A stretch of 64,000 bases of DNA from Cohnella caldifontis (GTDB lineage Bacteria > Bacillota > Bacilli > Paenibacillales > Paenibacillaceae): NCBI RefSeq assembly GCF_029360585.1, contig NZ_JAQZSJ010000018.1, positions 1 to 64,000 on the forward strand. The letters run 5' to 3'. Every line of letters begins with the position of its first letter. Position 1 is the first letter of the stretch. The position numbers and the translations under genes were made by a program. Of this stretch, positions 15,360 through 22,417 are shown piece after piece. The notes beneath the pieces were generated by a model. That model was not told the DNA's origin, searched no databases, and saw only the letters and a list, made by a program, of their open reading frames with translations.

Positions 15360-15427
15360 ATTGTAAGGCATGATCGCGCGAATGTGGAAGCGCTGTTTTT
15401 TTGGCGGAGACGTCCGTTTTTTTTGGG
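15360..15427 (-). promoter_or_regulatory. YesM/YesN operon promoter with predicted YesN operator
   Basis: TACAAT (15365-15360 on the minus strand) is a good -10; the -35 region is poor. Upstream lie CCAAAAAAAACGGA (from 15426 downward) and CCAAAAAAACAG (from 15404 downward), 22 bases apart. The arrangement matches the binding-protein promoter at 11963-12032 in sequence, spacing and distance from the -10, which suggests positive autoregulation. Confidence 0.6.
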
Positions 15428-15581
15428 TCCTTCAAAATCGGATATGAATCAAAAAATTCATTCCGAAATAAAGTTGCTTATTATAAGCGCAATAAAAAGA
15501 AATGATAAATCGATTTAGGCAAACTTTCTTCCATTTTGAAATTAAGTAGCCTACAATGAAAGAGAAGGGAGAGAGGGAGCG

Positions 15582-16199
15582 TTGAACGAAAAATGGAAGC
15601 GGCTGTCCGGCATATTCCTGACGTTTCTGAAAATGGGGCCTTTGACGTTCGGCGGGGGGTATGCGCTCATTCCGGCGATCGAAAAGGAAGTCGTGGACGG
15701 GAAACGGTGGCTTCGTTCCGAAGAGATCGCCGACGTTTTCGCGGTATCGGGGTCGGTACCCGGCGCGGTCGCGGTCAATTCGGCGACGTTCATCGGTTAC
15801 AGGATCGCGGGCGTCCCCGGCGCGATCGCGGCGTTGCTGGGCATTGTTCTCCCTACCTTTTGCGTCATGGCGATATTGACGGTCTTCTACGTCCAGTTGA
15901 AAGACAATCCGAAAATCGAATCCGCCTTCACCGCGATCCGGGCCACCGTCGTCGCCCTGATCGCCTACTCTGCCATTAAAATCGGGCGAACGGCCATCGT
16001 GGACTTCGCCACCGGAGCGCTCGCCGTAATCGCGGCGCTTCTGCTGTTCTTCGGTCATCTCCACCCGCTGCTCGTCATCGTCATCGGAGCGGCGGCCGGC
16101 GTCGCCATCGTGAAAATCCGCGAATTCAGAGGACGGACTCCGACGGAGAAAACGCCAAAGCCCCAGGAGAATGAACCCGTTTACGATTACATGATATAA
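15582..16199 (+). CDS. chrA: Chromate transporter family protein, first half-size subunit
   Basis: This 205-residue protein is one CHR domain with the conserved FGGGYALIPAIEKEVVD near residue 19 and SGSVPGAVAVNSATFIGY near 55, followed by four to five hydrophobic segments. Bacillales commonly encode the CHR superfamily as two adjacent half-size proteins of opposite topology that work together, here with the next gene 23 bases on. Chromate efflux in exchange for sulfate is the classical activity. The start is a TTG behind GGGAGAGAGGGAGC. Confidence 0.9.
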   Translation: MNEKWKRLSGIFLTFLKMGPLTFGGGYALIPAIEKEVVDGKRWLRSEEIADVFAVSGSVPGAVAVNSATFIGYRIAGVPGAIAALLGIVLPTFCVMAILTVFYVQLKDNPKIESAFTAIRATVVALIAYSAIKIGRTAIVDFATGALAVIAALLLFFGHLHPLLVIVIGAAAGVAIVKIREFRGRTPTEKTPKPQENEPVYDYMI

Positions 16200-16222
16200 T
16201 TCAGACGATTGGGGAAACTTCG

Positions 16223-16762
16223 ATGCTGATCCAACTCTTCGTCACGTTCTTCCTCGTCGGGCTTGTCTCGTTCGGCGGCGGTTATGCCATGATCCCCCTC
16301 ATCCAGGAGGAAGTATTGAACCGGCATCAATGGATGAGCGCAGACCAACTCTCCGATATCGTCGCCGTCGCGGGGATGGCCCCCGGACCGATCGCCACGA
16401 ATATCGCGGTGGCCGTGGGACATCACCAAGCCGGCTGGCTCGGGGCGACAGTCGCGCCCATCGCCGTCGTTTTGCCGTCCTTGATCCTGATTCTCGCCGT
16501 CGGCAAAGTTTTTCAGCGCCTTCGGGATCACTCGCTCATGAAGTCGTCCTTCTACGGGCTCCGCCCGGTCGTGGCAGGCATGATCGCCTATGCGGCCGTC
16601 ACGTTCGCGCAAAACGCGGGCATGTTCGGCCGATTGTCATGGTTTGCGTGGAGCCAGATCGGCATTTTCGCCGGTTCTTTAATCGCCTTGTTTTTCCTGC
16701 ATAAACATCCCGTTTCGGTCATCGTGCTGTCCGGTTTGGTCGGCATCGCCCTATACAGCTGA
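16223..16762 (+). CDS. chrA: Chromate transporter family protein, second half-size subunit
   Basis: This 179-residue partner has the second CHR domain: SFGGGYAMIPLIQEEVLNRHQWM near the start and VAGMAPGPIATNIAVAVGH, then hydrophobic helices to the C-terminus. Homodimers or heterodimers of half-size ChrA proteins form the functional carrier in B. subtilis. It lies 23 bases after the first subunit and 45 bases before the formylglycine-generating enzyme gene, so all three may share a transcript. A link between sulfate/chromate transport and sulfatase maturation would be attractive but is only inferred. Confidence 0.9.
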   Translation: MLIQLFVTFFLVGLVSFGGGYAMIPLIQEEVLNRHQWMSADQLSDIVAVAGMAPGPIATNIAVAVGHHQAGWLGATVAPIAVVLPSLILILAVGKVFQRLRDHSLMKSSFYGLRPVVAGMIAYAAVTFAQNAGMFGRLSWFAWSQIGIFAGSLIALFFLHKHPVSVIVLSGLVGIALYS

Positions 16763-16807
16763 CCGTTTCACCCGACCGCAGTCGAACATGAGAGGAGCCT
16801 CCGCGCC

Positions 16808-17794
16808 ATGGATTCGAACCAACCGTCCTGCCATTGCTGTGCCGCCCCCCGAAACCCGAGTCCCTCCGAAACCGGGAATCCCGAAGATGCCGCCAAGCCG
16901 GAGGATTTCGCTTCAACCGCCGCACGTCCCCGGCCCGAGCTGCAGAACGGCATGGTTTTCATCCCCGGCGGGGAATTTTGGATGGGCACCGACACGAAGG
17001 AAGGCTTCCCCGCCGACGGAGAAGGACCTCCGCGCCGGGTCCGGGTCGACTCGTTCTCGATTTCCGCGCATGCGGTGACGAACGCCCAATTCCAAGCGTT
17101 CGTGGAAGATACCGGTTACGTCACGGAAGCCGAAAAGTTCGGCTGGTCCTACGTGTTTCACCTGTTCGTTTCGGACGCCGTCCGCGGCCGGGTCGGCAGC
17201 GTTCCCGCCGGCACTCCCTGGTGGTACGTCGTGAACGGCGCCTATTGGGCCAAGCCGGAAGGGCCCGACTCGAGCATCGGGGAAAGGATGGACCATCCGG
17301 TCGTCCACGTCTCCTGGAACGACGCCGAAGCCTATTGCCGATGGTCCGGCCAGCGGCTGCCGACGGAAGCGGAATGGGAATACGCCGCCCGGGGAGGACT
17401 GGAACGGAAAACCTACCCCTGGGGAGATCTGCTCAAACCGGACGGACAGCACCGCTGCAACATTTGGCAAGGCAAATTCCCCGTCAAGAACAACGCAAGC
17501 GACGGCTATGCCGGAACGGCTCCCGTGCACGCTTACGAGCCGAACGGCTACGGCCTATACAACATGTCCGGAAACGTCTGGGAGTGGTGCGCCGATTGGT
17601 TCACCCCGGCGTATCACGGAGTCACTTCGACGGTGAACCCCCGCTTCGACGAGCCGACCGGCAGCCGATCCATGCGCGGAGGCTCCTATCTGTGCCACCG
17701 CTCTTATTGCAACCGATACCGGGTCGCCGCGCGAAGCAAGAACACGCCCGACAGCTCCAGCGGCAACACCGGCTTCCGGGTCGCGCAATCCTGA
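16808..17794 (+). CDS. Formylglycine-generating enzyme (SUMF1-type, aerobic)
   Basis: This 328-residue protein closely follows the true FGE pattern: FIPGGEFWMGTD, EWEYAARGG, NVWEWCADWF and, at the C-terminus, GGSYLCHRSYCNRYRVA with C296 and C301, the pair that holds copper and does the oxidation in human and actinobacterial FGE, then NTPDSSSGNTGFR. It would oxidise the cysteine of CxPxR in sulfatases to C-alpha-formylglycine. The first ~45 residues are cysteine- and proline-rich (CHCCAAP) and not part of the fold. GAGGAG lies 10 bases before the ATG. A Cys-type sulfatase, its likely client, is encoded at 20669. Confidence 0.95.
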   Translation: MDSNQPSCHCCAAPRNPSPSETGNPEDAAKPEDFASTAARPRPELQNGMVFIPGGEFWMGTDTKEGFPADGEGPPRRVRVDSFSISAHAVTNAQFQAFVEDTGYVTEAEKFGWSYVFHLFVSDAVRGRVGSVPAGTPWWYVVNGAYWAKPEGPDSSIGERMDHPVVHVSWNDAEAYCRWSGQRLPTEAEWEYAARGGLERKTYPWGDLLKPDGQHRCNIWQGKFPVKNNASDGYAGTAPVHAYEPNGYGLYNMSGNVWEWCADWFTPAYHGVTSTVNPRFDEPTGSRSMRGGSYLCHRSYCNRYRVAARSKNTPDSSSGNTGFRVAQS

Positions 17795-17810
17795 ATGGGC
17801 CTGTTCCAAT

Positions 17811-17852
17811 AACGCGAAAGGGACTCCCGCCACGGGGAGTCCCTTTCGCGTT
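17811..17852. terminator. Bidirectional rho-independent terminator
   Basis: An 18-bp perfect stem (AACGCGAAAGGGACTCCC and its complement) with a 6-base loop separates the formylglycine-generating enzyme gene from the convergent DoxX gene. Confidence 0.88.
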
Positions 17853-17880
17853 GCGTCGATTCGCTCTAGGCGCGGAATGG

Positions 17881-18417
17881 TCAGTGCGCCGCCGCCTTCC
17901 TGGCCCCGGGTTTGCCGCCCTTGCGGCGGAACATTCTGTCCCAAGCCTTGTGCAGCAGCGGCATCGCGTAACCGTCAAGACCGAAACGTCCGGCGTTGGC
18001 CCCGGCGGTGAAGATCGCGACGCCCAGGACGAGCAGCCACGGGTTCGTGCTTACGGTGCCGGCGACGAGGACCAGAACGTTCAGCGTCATCCCGAAGACC
18101 GCGGCCGTCAGCGTCAGTCCGCCGACGATGAGCCCGACGCCGATCAGGAATTCGCCGAGCGGGATCAGGAAGTTGATCAGCTTTACGTTCGGCAGCGCGA
18201 AGCGTTCGATAAAGTAGGTGTAATTCGGGAACAGTGCCGCTTGCGTGGCTTTGTCCGTCACCGGGTGCGCGACCGCGTTCTTGAGGAAACCTCCCGCGTC
18301 GAAACCGCCCGTCAATTTGTCCCAACCGTGGTGCATCCATTCCCAACCGACATACAATCTCAGCAGCGTAATCGCGGCAGCCGCCCAAACGTTTTCCCTG
18401 AACCATCTCAACAGCAT
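17881..18417 (-). CDS. DoxX family membrane protein
   Basis: This ~178-residue protein has four hydrophobic segments and the DoxX signature: LLRLYVGWEWMHHGWDKL near the N-terminus, then NLIPLGEFLIGVGLIVGGLTL-like and TVSTNPWLLVLGVAIF. DoxX members occur in thiosulfate:quinone oxidoreductases and in thiol-stress membrane complexes; most bacterial copies are uncharacterised. I favour the ATG at 18417 (GGGAG 9 bases upstream) over upstream in-frame ATGs. It is monocistronic and convergent with the formylglycine-generating enzyme gene. Confidence 0.85.
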   Translation of the reverse strand: MLLRWFRENVWAAAAITLLRLYVGWEWMHHGWDKLTGGFDAGGFLKNAVAHPVTDKATQAALFPNYTYFIERFALPNVKLINFLIPLGEFLIGVGLIVGGLTLTAAVFGMTLNVLVLVAGTVSTNPWLLVLGVAIFTAGANAGRFGLDGYAMPLLHKAWDRMFRRKGGKPGARKAAAH

Positions 18418-18583
18418 GATGGCCATCTCCCTCTGCATTCCCCGTTGAGGGGATCGAATCTTTTCCTTGCATCTTCAATATGGGGGATGCCGCGGATTCC
18501 GAATGTGAAGTTCGTCACGTAAATAGGAATCCCCGCCGTCCCGTATGCGTAAAAAATCATAATCACGTTGGGAGGTGGAGTCG

Positions 18584-18826
18584 TTGAGCATCGAAGAGGC
18601 GATTCAAGAAAGGTTCAAATGCTCCAAATGCGGAGGCGCGGAGTGCCGCACGAAAGAAGTGGCGATGACGGGAACGGGGCTTAGCAAAATGTTCGACATT
18701 CAGCACAACCATTTTCTTTTCGTATCCTGCGAGAATTGCGGTTTCGTGGAAGTGTATAACCCCGACGTGCTCGAAGGCAAAACCAGAGGGCAGCTCGGAA
18801 CCGTCCTGGACATTCTGTTCGGATAA
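18584..18826 (+). CDS. Small zinc-ribbon protein (DUF2082/zinc_ribbon_13)
   Basis: This 80-residue protein has two CxxC knuckles (FKCSKCGGAEC and VSCENCGFVEVY), the segment KEVAMTGTGLSKMFDIQHN between them and NPDVLEGKTRGQLGTVLDIL at the end, as in the DUF2082 nucleic-acid-binding-like zinc ribbon proteins of Firmicutes. The TTG at 18584 sits 8 bases from GGGAGG; a GTG at 18575 would be too close. The function of the family is unknown. Confidence 0.85.
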   Translation: MSIEEAIQERFKCSKCGGAECRTKEVAMTGTGLSKMFDIQHNHFLFVSCENCGFVEVYNPDVLEGKTRGQLGTVLDILFG

Positions 18827-18856
18827 CGGGTTAGCGGAGCAGTCAAAACGCGAAAA

Positions 18857-18882
18857 GAGAGGGACCGTTCAGGGCCCCTCTC
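18857..18882. terminator. Stem-loop, possible terminator
   Basis: GAGAGGG pairs with CCCTCTC over a 12-base loop. An A-rich stretch on the left gives a T-rich tail on the minus strand, so it may stop transcripts leaving the repeat array leftward. A related GGGAC...GTCCC stem at about 19597-19614 lies beyond the other end of the array and may end the AraC gene. Confidence 0.4.
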
Positions 18883-18950
18883 GACCATTAAATGCCGGCA
18901 TTCAAAAGGTGAGTTATGGATCACCTGGAGCAGATATTGTTTTGCCGGGT

Positions 18951-19562
18951 TTGTGTAAGAAAATTACATAAAAGCATCGCAGCAACGGGATTATAGCGGA
19001 GTTGTGTAAGAAAATTACATAAAAGCATCGCAGCAACGGGATTTCGGCGGAGTTGTGTAACAAAATTACATAAAAGCATCGCAGCAACAGGATTTCGGCG
19101 GAGTTGCGTAAGAAAATTACATAAAAGCGTCGCAGCAACAGGATTTCGGCGGAGTTGTGTAAGAAAATTACATAAAAGCATCGCAGCAACGGGATTTCGG
19201 CGGAGTTGTGTAACAAAATTACATAAAAGCATCGCAGCAACAGGATTTCGGCGGAGTTGTGTAAGAAAAGTACATAAAAGCAGCGCAGCAACGGGATTAG
19301 AGCGGAGTTGTGTAAGAAACTTACATAAAAGCGTCGCTGCAACAGGATTTCTGCGGATTTGTGTAAGAAAATTACACTAAATCATCGCAGCAACGGGATT
19401 AGAGCGGAGTTGTGTAAGAAACTTACATAAAAGCGTCGCTGCAACAGGATTTCTGCGGATTTGTGTAAGAAAATTACACAAAAGCATCGCAGCAACAGGA
19501 TTTCGGCGGAGTTGTGTAAGAAAATTACATAAAAGCATCGCAGCAACAGGATTTCCGCGGAG
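18951..19562. repeat. Twelve tandem 51-bp repeats, intergenic
   Basis: The array has exactly 12 units of 51 bases (612 bases), each beginning TTGTGTAAGAAAATTACATA and ending in GGCGGAG. Every unit carries a short dyad, TGTAA-N5-TTACA. Units 2-3 and 5-6 are identical 102-bp blocks, and a ~94-bp block around unit 8 recurs around unit 10, so expansion was recent and partly by dimers. Because 51 is divisible by three, long open frames appear on both strands, but no start or ribosome-binding site supports them. The rest of 18827-19689 holds only the flanking stem-loops. Confidence 0.95.
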
Positions 19563-19689
19563 AGCTATCCGACCCATTTTTAACAGGAAGAGAGGGACCG
19601 TGTTCCGTCCCCGGAAAATCGAGAGTTACATGGCGAGATCCCCTTCCGTTTTTCATGAAAGCGCTTGCCATGGCGTCTCGAAATGATTT

Positions 19690-20562
19690 CTATTTTTTTC
19701 CCGCGGTTCTCATGGCCATCGGCGAAACTTGGTAGTACCCCTTGAACGCCCGAGTAAAGGAGTACAAATTCGGATAGCCCAGCGAGTAAGCGATCTCCGT
19801 CACCGTCGCGTCCGTCTCTTGAATCAGCCGCTTGGCTTTGTCCATGCGAACCTTCTGGATGTACTTCTGCGGGGGCATGCCGACCTGGCCTGCGAACGCG
19901 CTTGCGAAATAAGAGCGATGCACCCCGGCGAACTCCGCGACTTGCTGCACGGATATTCCTTCCGTGGCGTGAAGCTCCATGTAATCCAAACATTCCCGGA
20001 TCCACCCTGCCGGCTCTTCCGAAGCGCTCGTTGCCGTATCCGGAATCAGCGCGGCGAACATCCCGTAAATGCCGCTTTGGAGCTCCAGCGAGACGACCGG
20101 ACTCCACCTTTCGGCGCCTTCCAGCACTTGCAGCGTCCGGTCGACCGATTTCCAGGCGCGCGGGGTGACCGCTTCTTTGCGGTATGGCCGCTCCGGCGTC
20201 ACCCCCGCCAATTCCAACAGCGGCTTTACCCTTTCCCCGTCCAAGGCCAGCCAGCACAGCTGCAGCGAAGGGTCCGATCGAATCGCCGAATAGTGGTAGG
20301 TCCGTCCCGGGAACAGGCAAAACAGGTCGTTCTTTTGCAGTTCGACGCTTCGGCCGCCGAATTCGAAACGCGCCTTTCCCTCGAGCACGAAATGAAGGCT
20401 GAAGCACTCGATCCTTTTCGGTCCTACCTTGTATTGGGGCTTGGCCCGGCTTCGTCCCGCGCGAACCGGCCACATGCCTCCCTCCCGATCCAGCGGGCCG
20501 GGCGTATAGTAGAGGAATCGCGCGAACTCGTATTCGTATTCCTTCAATCGATCCGTACCCAT
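19690..20562 (-). CDS. AraC family transcriptional regulator
   Basis: This ~290-residue regulator has an N-terminal AraC_binding cupin (HFVLEGKARFEFGGRSVELQKNDLFCLFPGRTYHY-like, residues ~40-80) and a C-terminal double helix-turn-helix (ISVQQVAEFAGVHRSYFASA and ATVTEIAYSLGYPNLYSFTR). It is divergent from the sulfatase gene across a ~105-base intergenic region, so it probably activates the sulfatase and possibly itself in response to a desulfation product. The start is uncertain: an ATG at 20562 or a GTG at 20568, the GTG being better spaced from GGGAG. Confidence 0.9.
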   Translation of the reverse strand: MGTDRLKEYEYEFARFLYYTPGPLDREGGMWPVRAGRSRAKPQYKVGPKRIECFSLHFVLEGKARFEFGGRSVELQKNDLFCLFPGRTYHYSAIRSDPSLQLCWLALDGERVKPLLELAGVTPERPYRKEAVTPRAWKSVDRTLQVLEGAERWSPVVSLELQSGIYGMFAALIPDTATSASEEPAGWIRECLDYMELHATEGISVQQVAEFAGVHRSYFASAFAGQVGMPPQKYIQKVRMDKAKRLIQETDATVTEIAYSLGYPNLYSFTRAFKGYYQVSPMAMRTAGKK

Positions 20563-20668
20563 CGACACCACAGCTCCCAAACACAACAAAATGACAACTT
20601 TAATGCAACACGAAGCTATTTTTAAACTCCAATGAATTCAATATTATCATATAAGGAGGGGATTCCAC

Positions 20669-22207
20669 TTGTCTAGACGACCTAACATTTTGCTCATCAC
20701 CAGCGACCAACAGCATTGGAATACGATCGGAGCGTTCCAGCCGGAAATCTCCACGCCGAACTTGGACCGCCTCGTTCGGGAAGGCACGACGTTCGACCGG
20801 GCTTATTGTCCGAATCCGACCTGCACCCCCAGCCGGGCGTCCATCATCACCGGCACGTATCCCAGCCAGCACGGCGCATGGACGCTCGGCACGAAGCTGC
20901 TGGAGGACCGCCATACCGTGGGCGAGGATTTCCGCCGGGCGGGGTATCGGACGGCTCTGGTGGGCAAGGCGCACTTTCAGCCTTTGAAATCGACGCCGGA
21001 ATACGAGTCGCTCGAAGCCTACCCGACGCTGCAGGATCTGGATTATTGGCGGAACTTCGAAGGCCCGTTCTACGGCTTCGACCATGTGGAGCTGGCCCGC
21101 AACCATACGAACGAAGCCCATGTCGGACAGCACTACGCGTTATGGATGGAGGAGCAGGGGTGCGCCAATTGGCGGGACTATTTCCTGCCTCCGACCGGAA
21201 CGATGGATCCCGCGGCGACGTACAAATGGCCCATACCGGAGAAGTACCATTACAACGCCTGGATCGCCGAGCGGACGGGCGCCCTCATGGAAACGTACCA
21301 CAAGGAAGACCAGCCGTTCTTCCTGTGGGCCAGCTTCTTCGATCCGCACCCGGAATATTTGGCCCCGGAGCCTTGGGATACGATGTACGATCCGGAGAAG
21401 CTGACGATCCCCGCGCTCGTGCCGGGCGAGCATGACCGCAATCCGCCGCATTTCGCGATGACGCAGGAAGAGAATCCGGATTTCTCCGCATGGATGGAAA
21501 CCGGGTTCGGCATCCACGGTTACCGTTCGCACCATTATTACGAATACGGTTCGAAATTCCGGCTGACCGACGACGACAAGAAGAAGCTGGTAGCCGTGTA
21601 CTACGGCATGATCAGCCTCATGGACAAATACATCGGAAAAATTCTCGATAAACTGGATGCACTGGGTCTCGCGGAGGACACGCTGGTCGTCTTCACGACG
21701 GACCACGGCCACTTCTTCGGCCAGCACGGCCTTCAGGCGAAGGGCGGATTCCACTACGAGGATCTCATCCGGCTGCCCTTCATCGTCCGGTATCCCGGCA
21801 AAGTGCCCGCGGGCCAGCGGTCGCAAGCGATCCAATCCCTGGTCGACCTGGCGCCGACGTTCCTCTCTTTCTGCGGCCTTCCGATCCCGCGTACGATGAC
21901 CGGGGTCGACCAGAAGGACGTATGGCTCGGCGCGCGGAAATCCGCAAGGGATCACGCGATCTGCGAATTCCGCCACGAGCCGACGACGATCCATCAGAAG
22001 ACGTACGTAGACGAACGCTATAAACTCACGGTTTACTTCAATCAGACGTACGGGGAAATTTTCGATTTGCGGGAGGACCCCGGCGAACTCCGGAATTTGT
22101 GGAACGAACCCGGGTACGAGGGGCTAAAGTCCGAACTCCTGCTTAAGTACGCGTGGGCCGAGCTTGGCAAAGAGCCGCTTCCGATGCCCCGGATCCATCA
22201 CGCCTGA
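20669..22207 (+). CDS. Sulfatase (Cys-type, formylglycine-dependent)
   Basis: This 512-residue type I sulfatase starts SRRPNILLITSDQQHWNTIG, the metal-binding Asp pattern. It carries the modification motif CTPSR with C52 as the formylglycine precursor, then GKAHFQP, a central histidine/aspartate site (FTTDHGHFFGQHG) and a C-terminal subdomain. The substrate is most likely a sulfated sugar, as for GH-associated sulfatases, but cannot be read from the sequence. There is no signal peptide, so it should be cytoplasmic, like the formylglycine-generating enzyme at 16808. The start is a TTG with GGAGGGG 8 bases upstream. Its regulator is probably the divergent AraC gene. Confidence 0.95.
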   Translation: MSRRPNILLITSDQQHWNTIGAFQPEISTPNLDRLVREGTTFDRAYCPNPTCTPSRASIITGTYPSQHGAWTLGTKLLEDRHTVGEDFRRAGYRTALVGKAHFQPLKSTPEYESLEAYPTLQDLDYWRNFEGPFYGFDHVELARNHTNEAHVGQHYALWMEEQGCANWRDYFLPPTGTMDPAATYKWPIPEKYHYNAWIAERTGALMETYHKEDQPFFLWASFFDPHPEYLAPEPWDTMYDPEKLTIPALVPGEHDRNPPHFAMTQEENPDFSAWMETGFGIHGYRSHHYYEYGSKFRLTDDDKKKLVAVYYGMISLMDKYIGKILDKLDALGLAEDTLVVFTTDHGHFFGQHGLQAKGGFHYEDLIRLPFIVRYPGKVPAGQRSQAIQSLVDLAPTFLSFCGLPIPRTMTGVDQKDVWLGARKSARDHAICEFRHEPTTIHQKTYVDERYKLTVYFNQTYGEIFDLREDPGELRNLWNEPGYEGLKSELLLKYAWAELGKEPLPMPRIHHA

Positions 22208-22222
22208 AGCCGCGTCGGCACG

Positions 22223-22261
22223 GAGAAGCCCAAGCCCGGAACGATCGGGCTTGGGCTTCTC
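22223..22261 (+). terminator. Rho-independent terminator after the sulfatase
   Basis: GAGAAGCCCAAGCCCG pairs fully with CGGGCTTGGGCTTCTC around a 7-base loop, followed by GTTTG. The stop codon lies 16 bases upstream. Confidence 0.85.
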
Positions 22262-22417
22262 GTTTGACGGGGCCGGGACGAGGTCCACGTCGCGCGGCGG
22301 AACCGAATGGGCGCGCACATTCCGGACCGCTCGCCGCGAATCGGACGTTTAAATCCCGGCCCCGAGGTAAAAACTAACAGTCATCCAAATCCTGGATGGA
22401 AAAGGGTGACCTCCCGC

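Noticed and set aside
18951-19562. Possible CRISPR array.
   Set aside because: The units are contiguous 51-bp tandem repeats with no unique spacers, and no cas genes are in the window.
18914-19577. Long open reading frames on the minus strand across the 51-bp repeats, with a 17-residue periodic peptide.
   Set aside because: The 51-base period keeps any frame open. No ribosome-binding site or sensible start is present and the peptide composition is unlike a protein, so I treat it as a repeat only.
19656-19669. TGAAAGCGCTTGCC, a 13 of 14 match to the CcpA cre consensus.
   Set aside because: It lies about 20 bases after the stop of the AraC gene and not near a promoter, so it is probably fortuitous.
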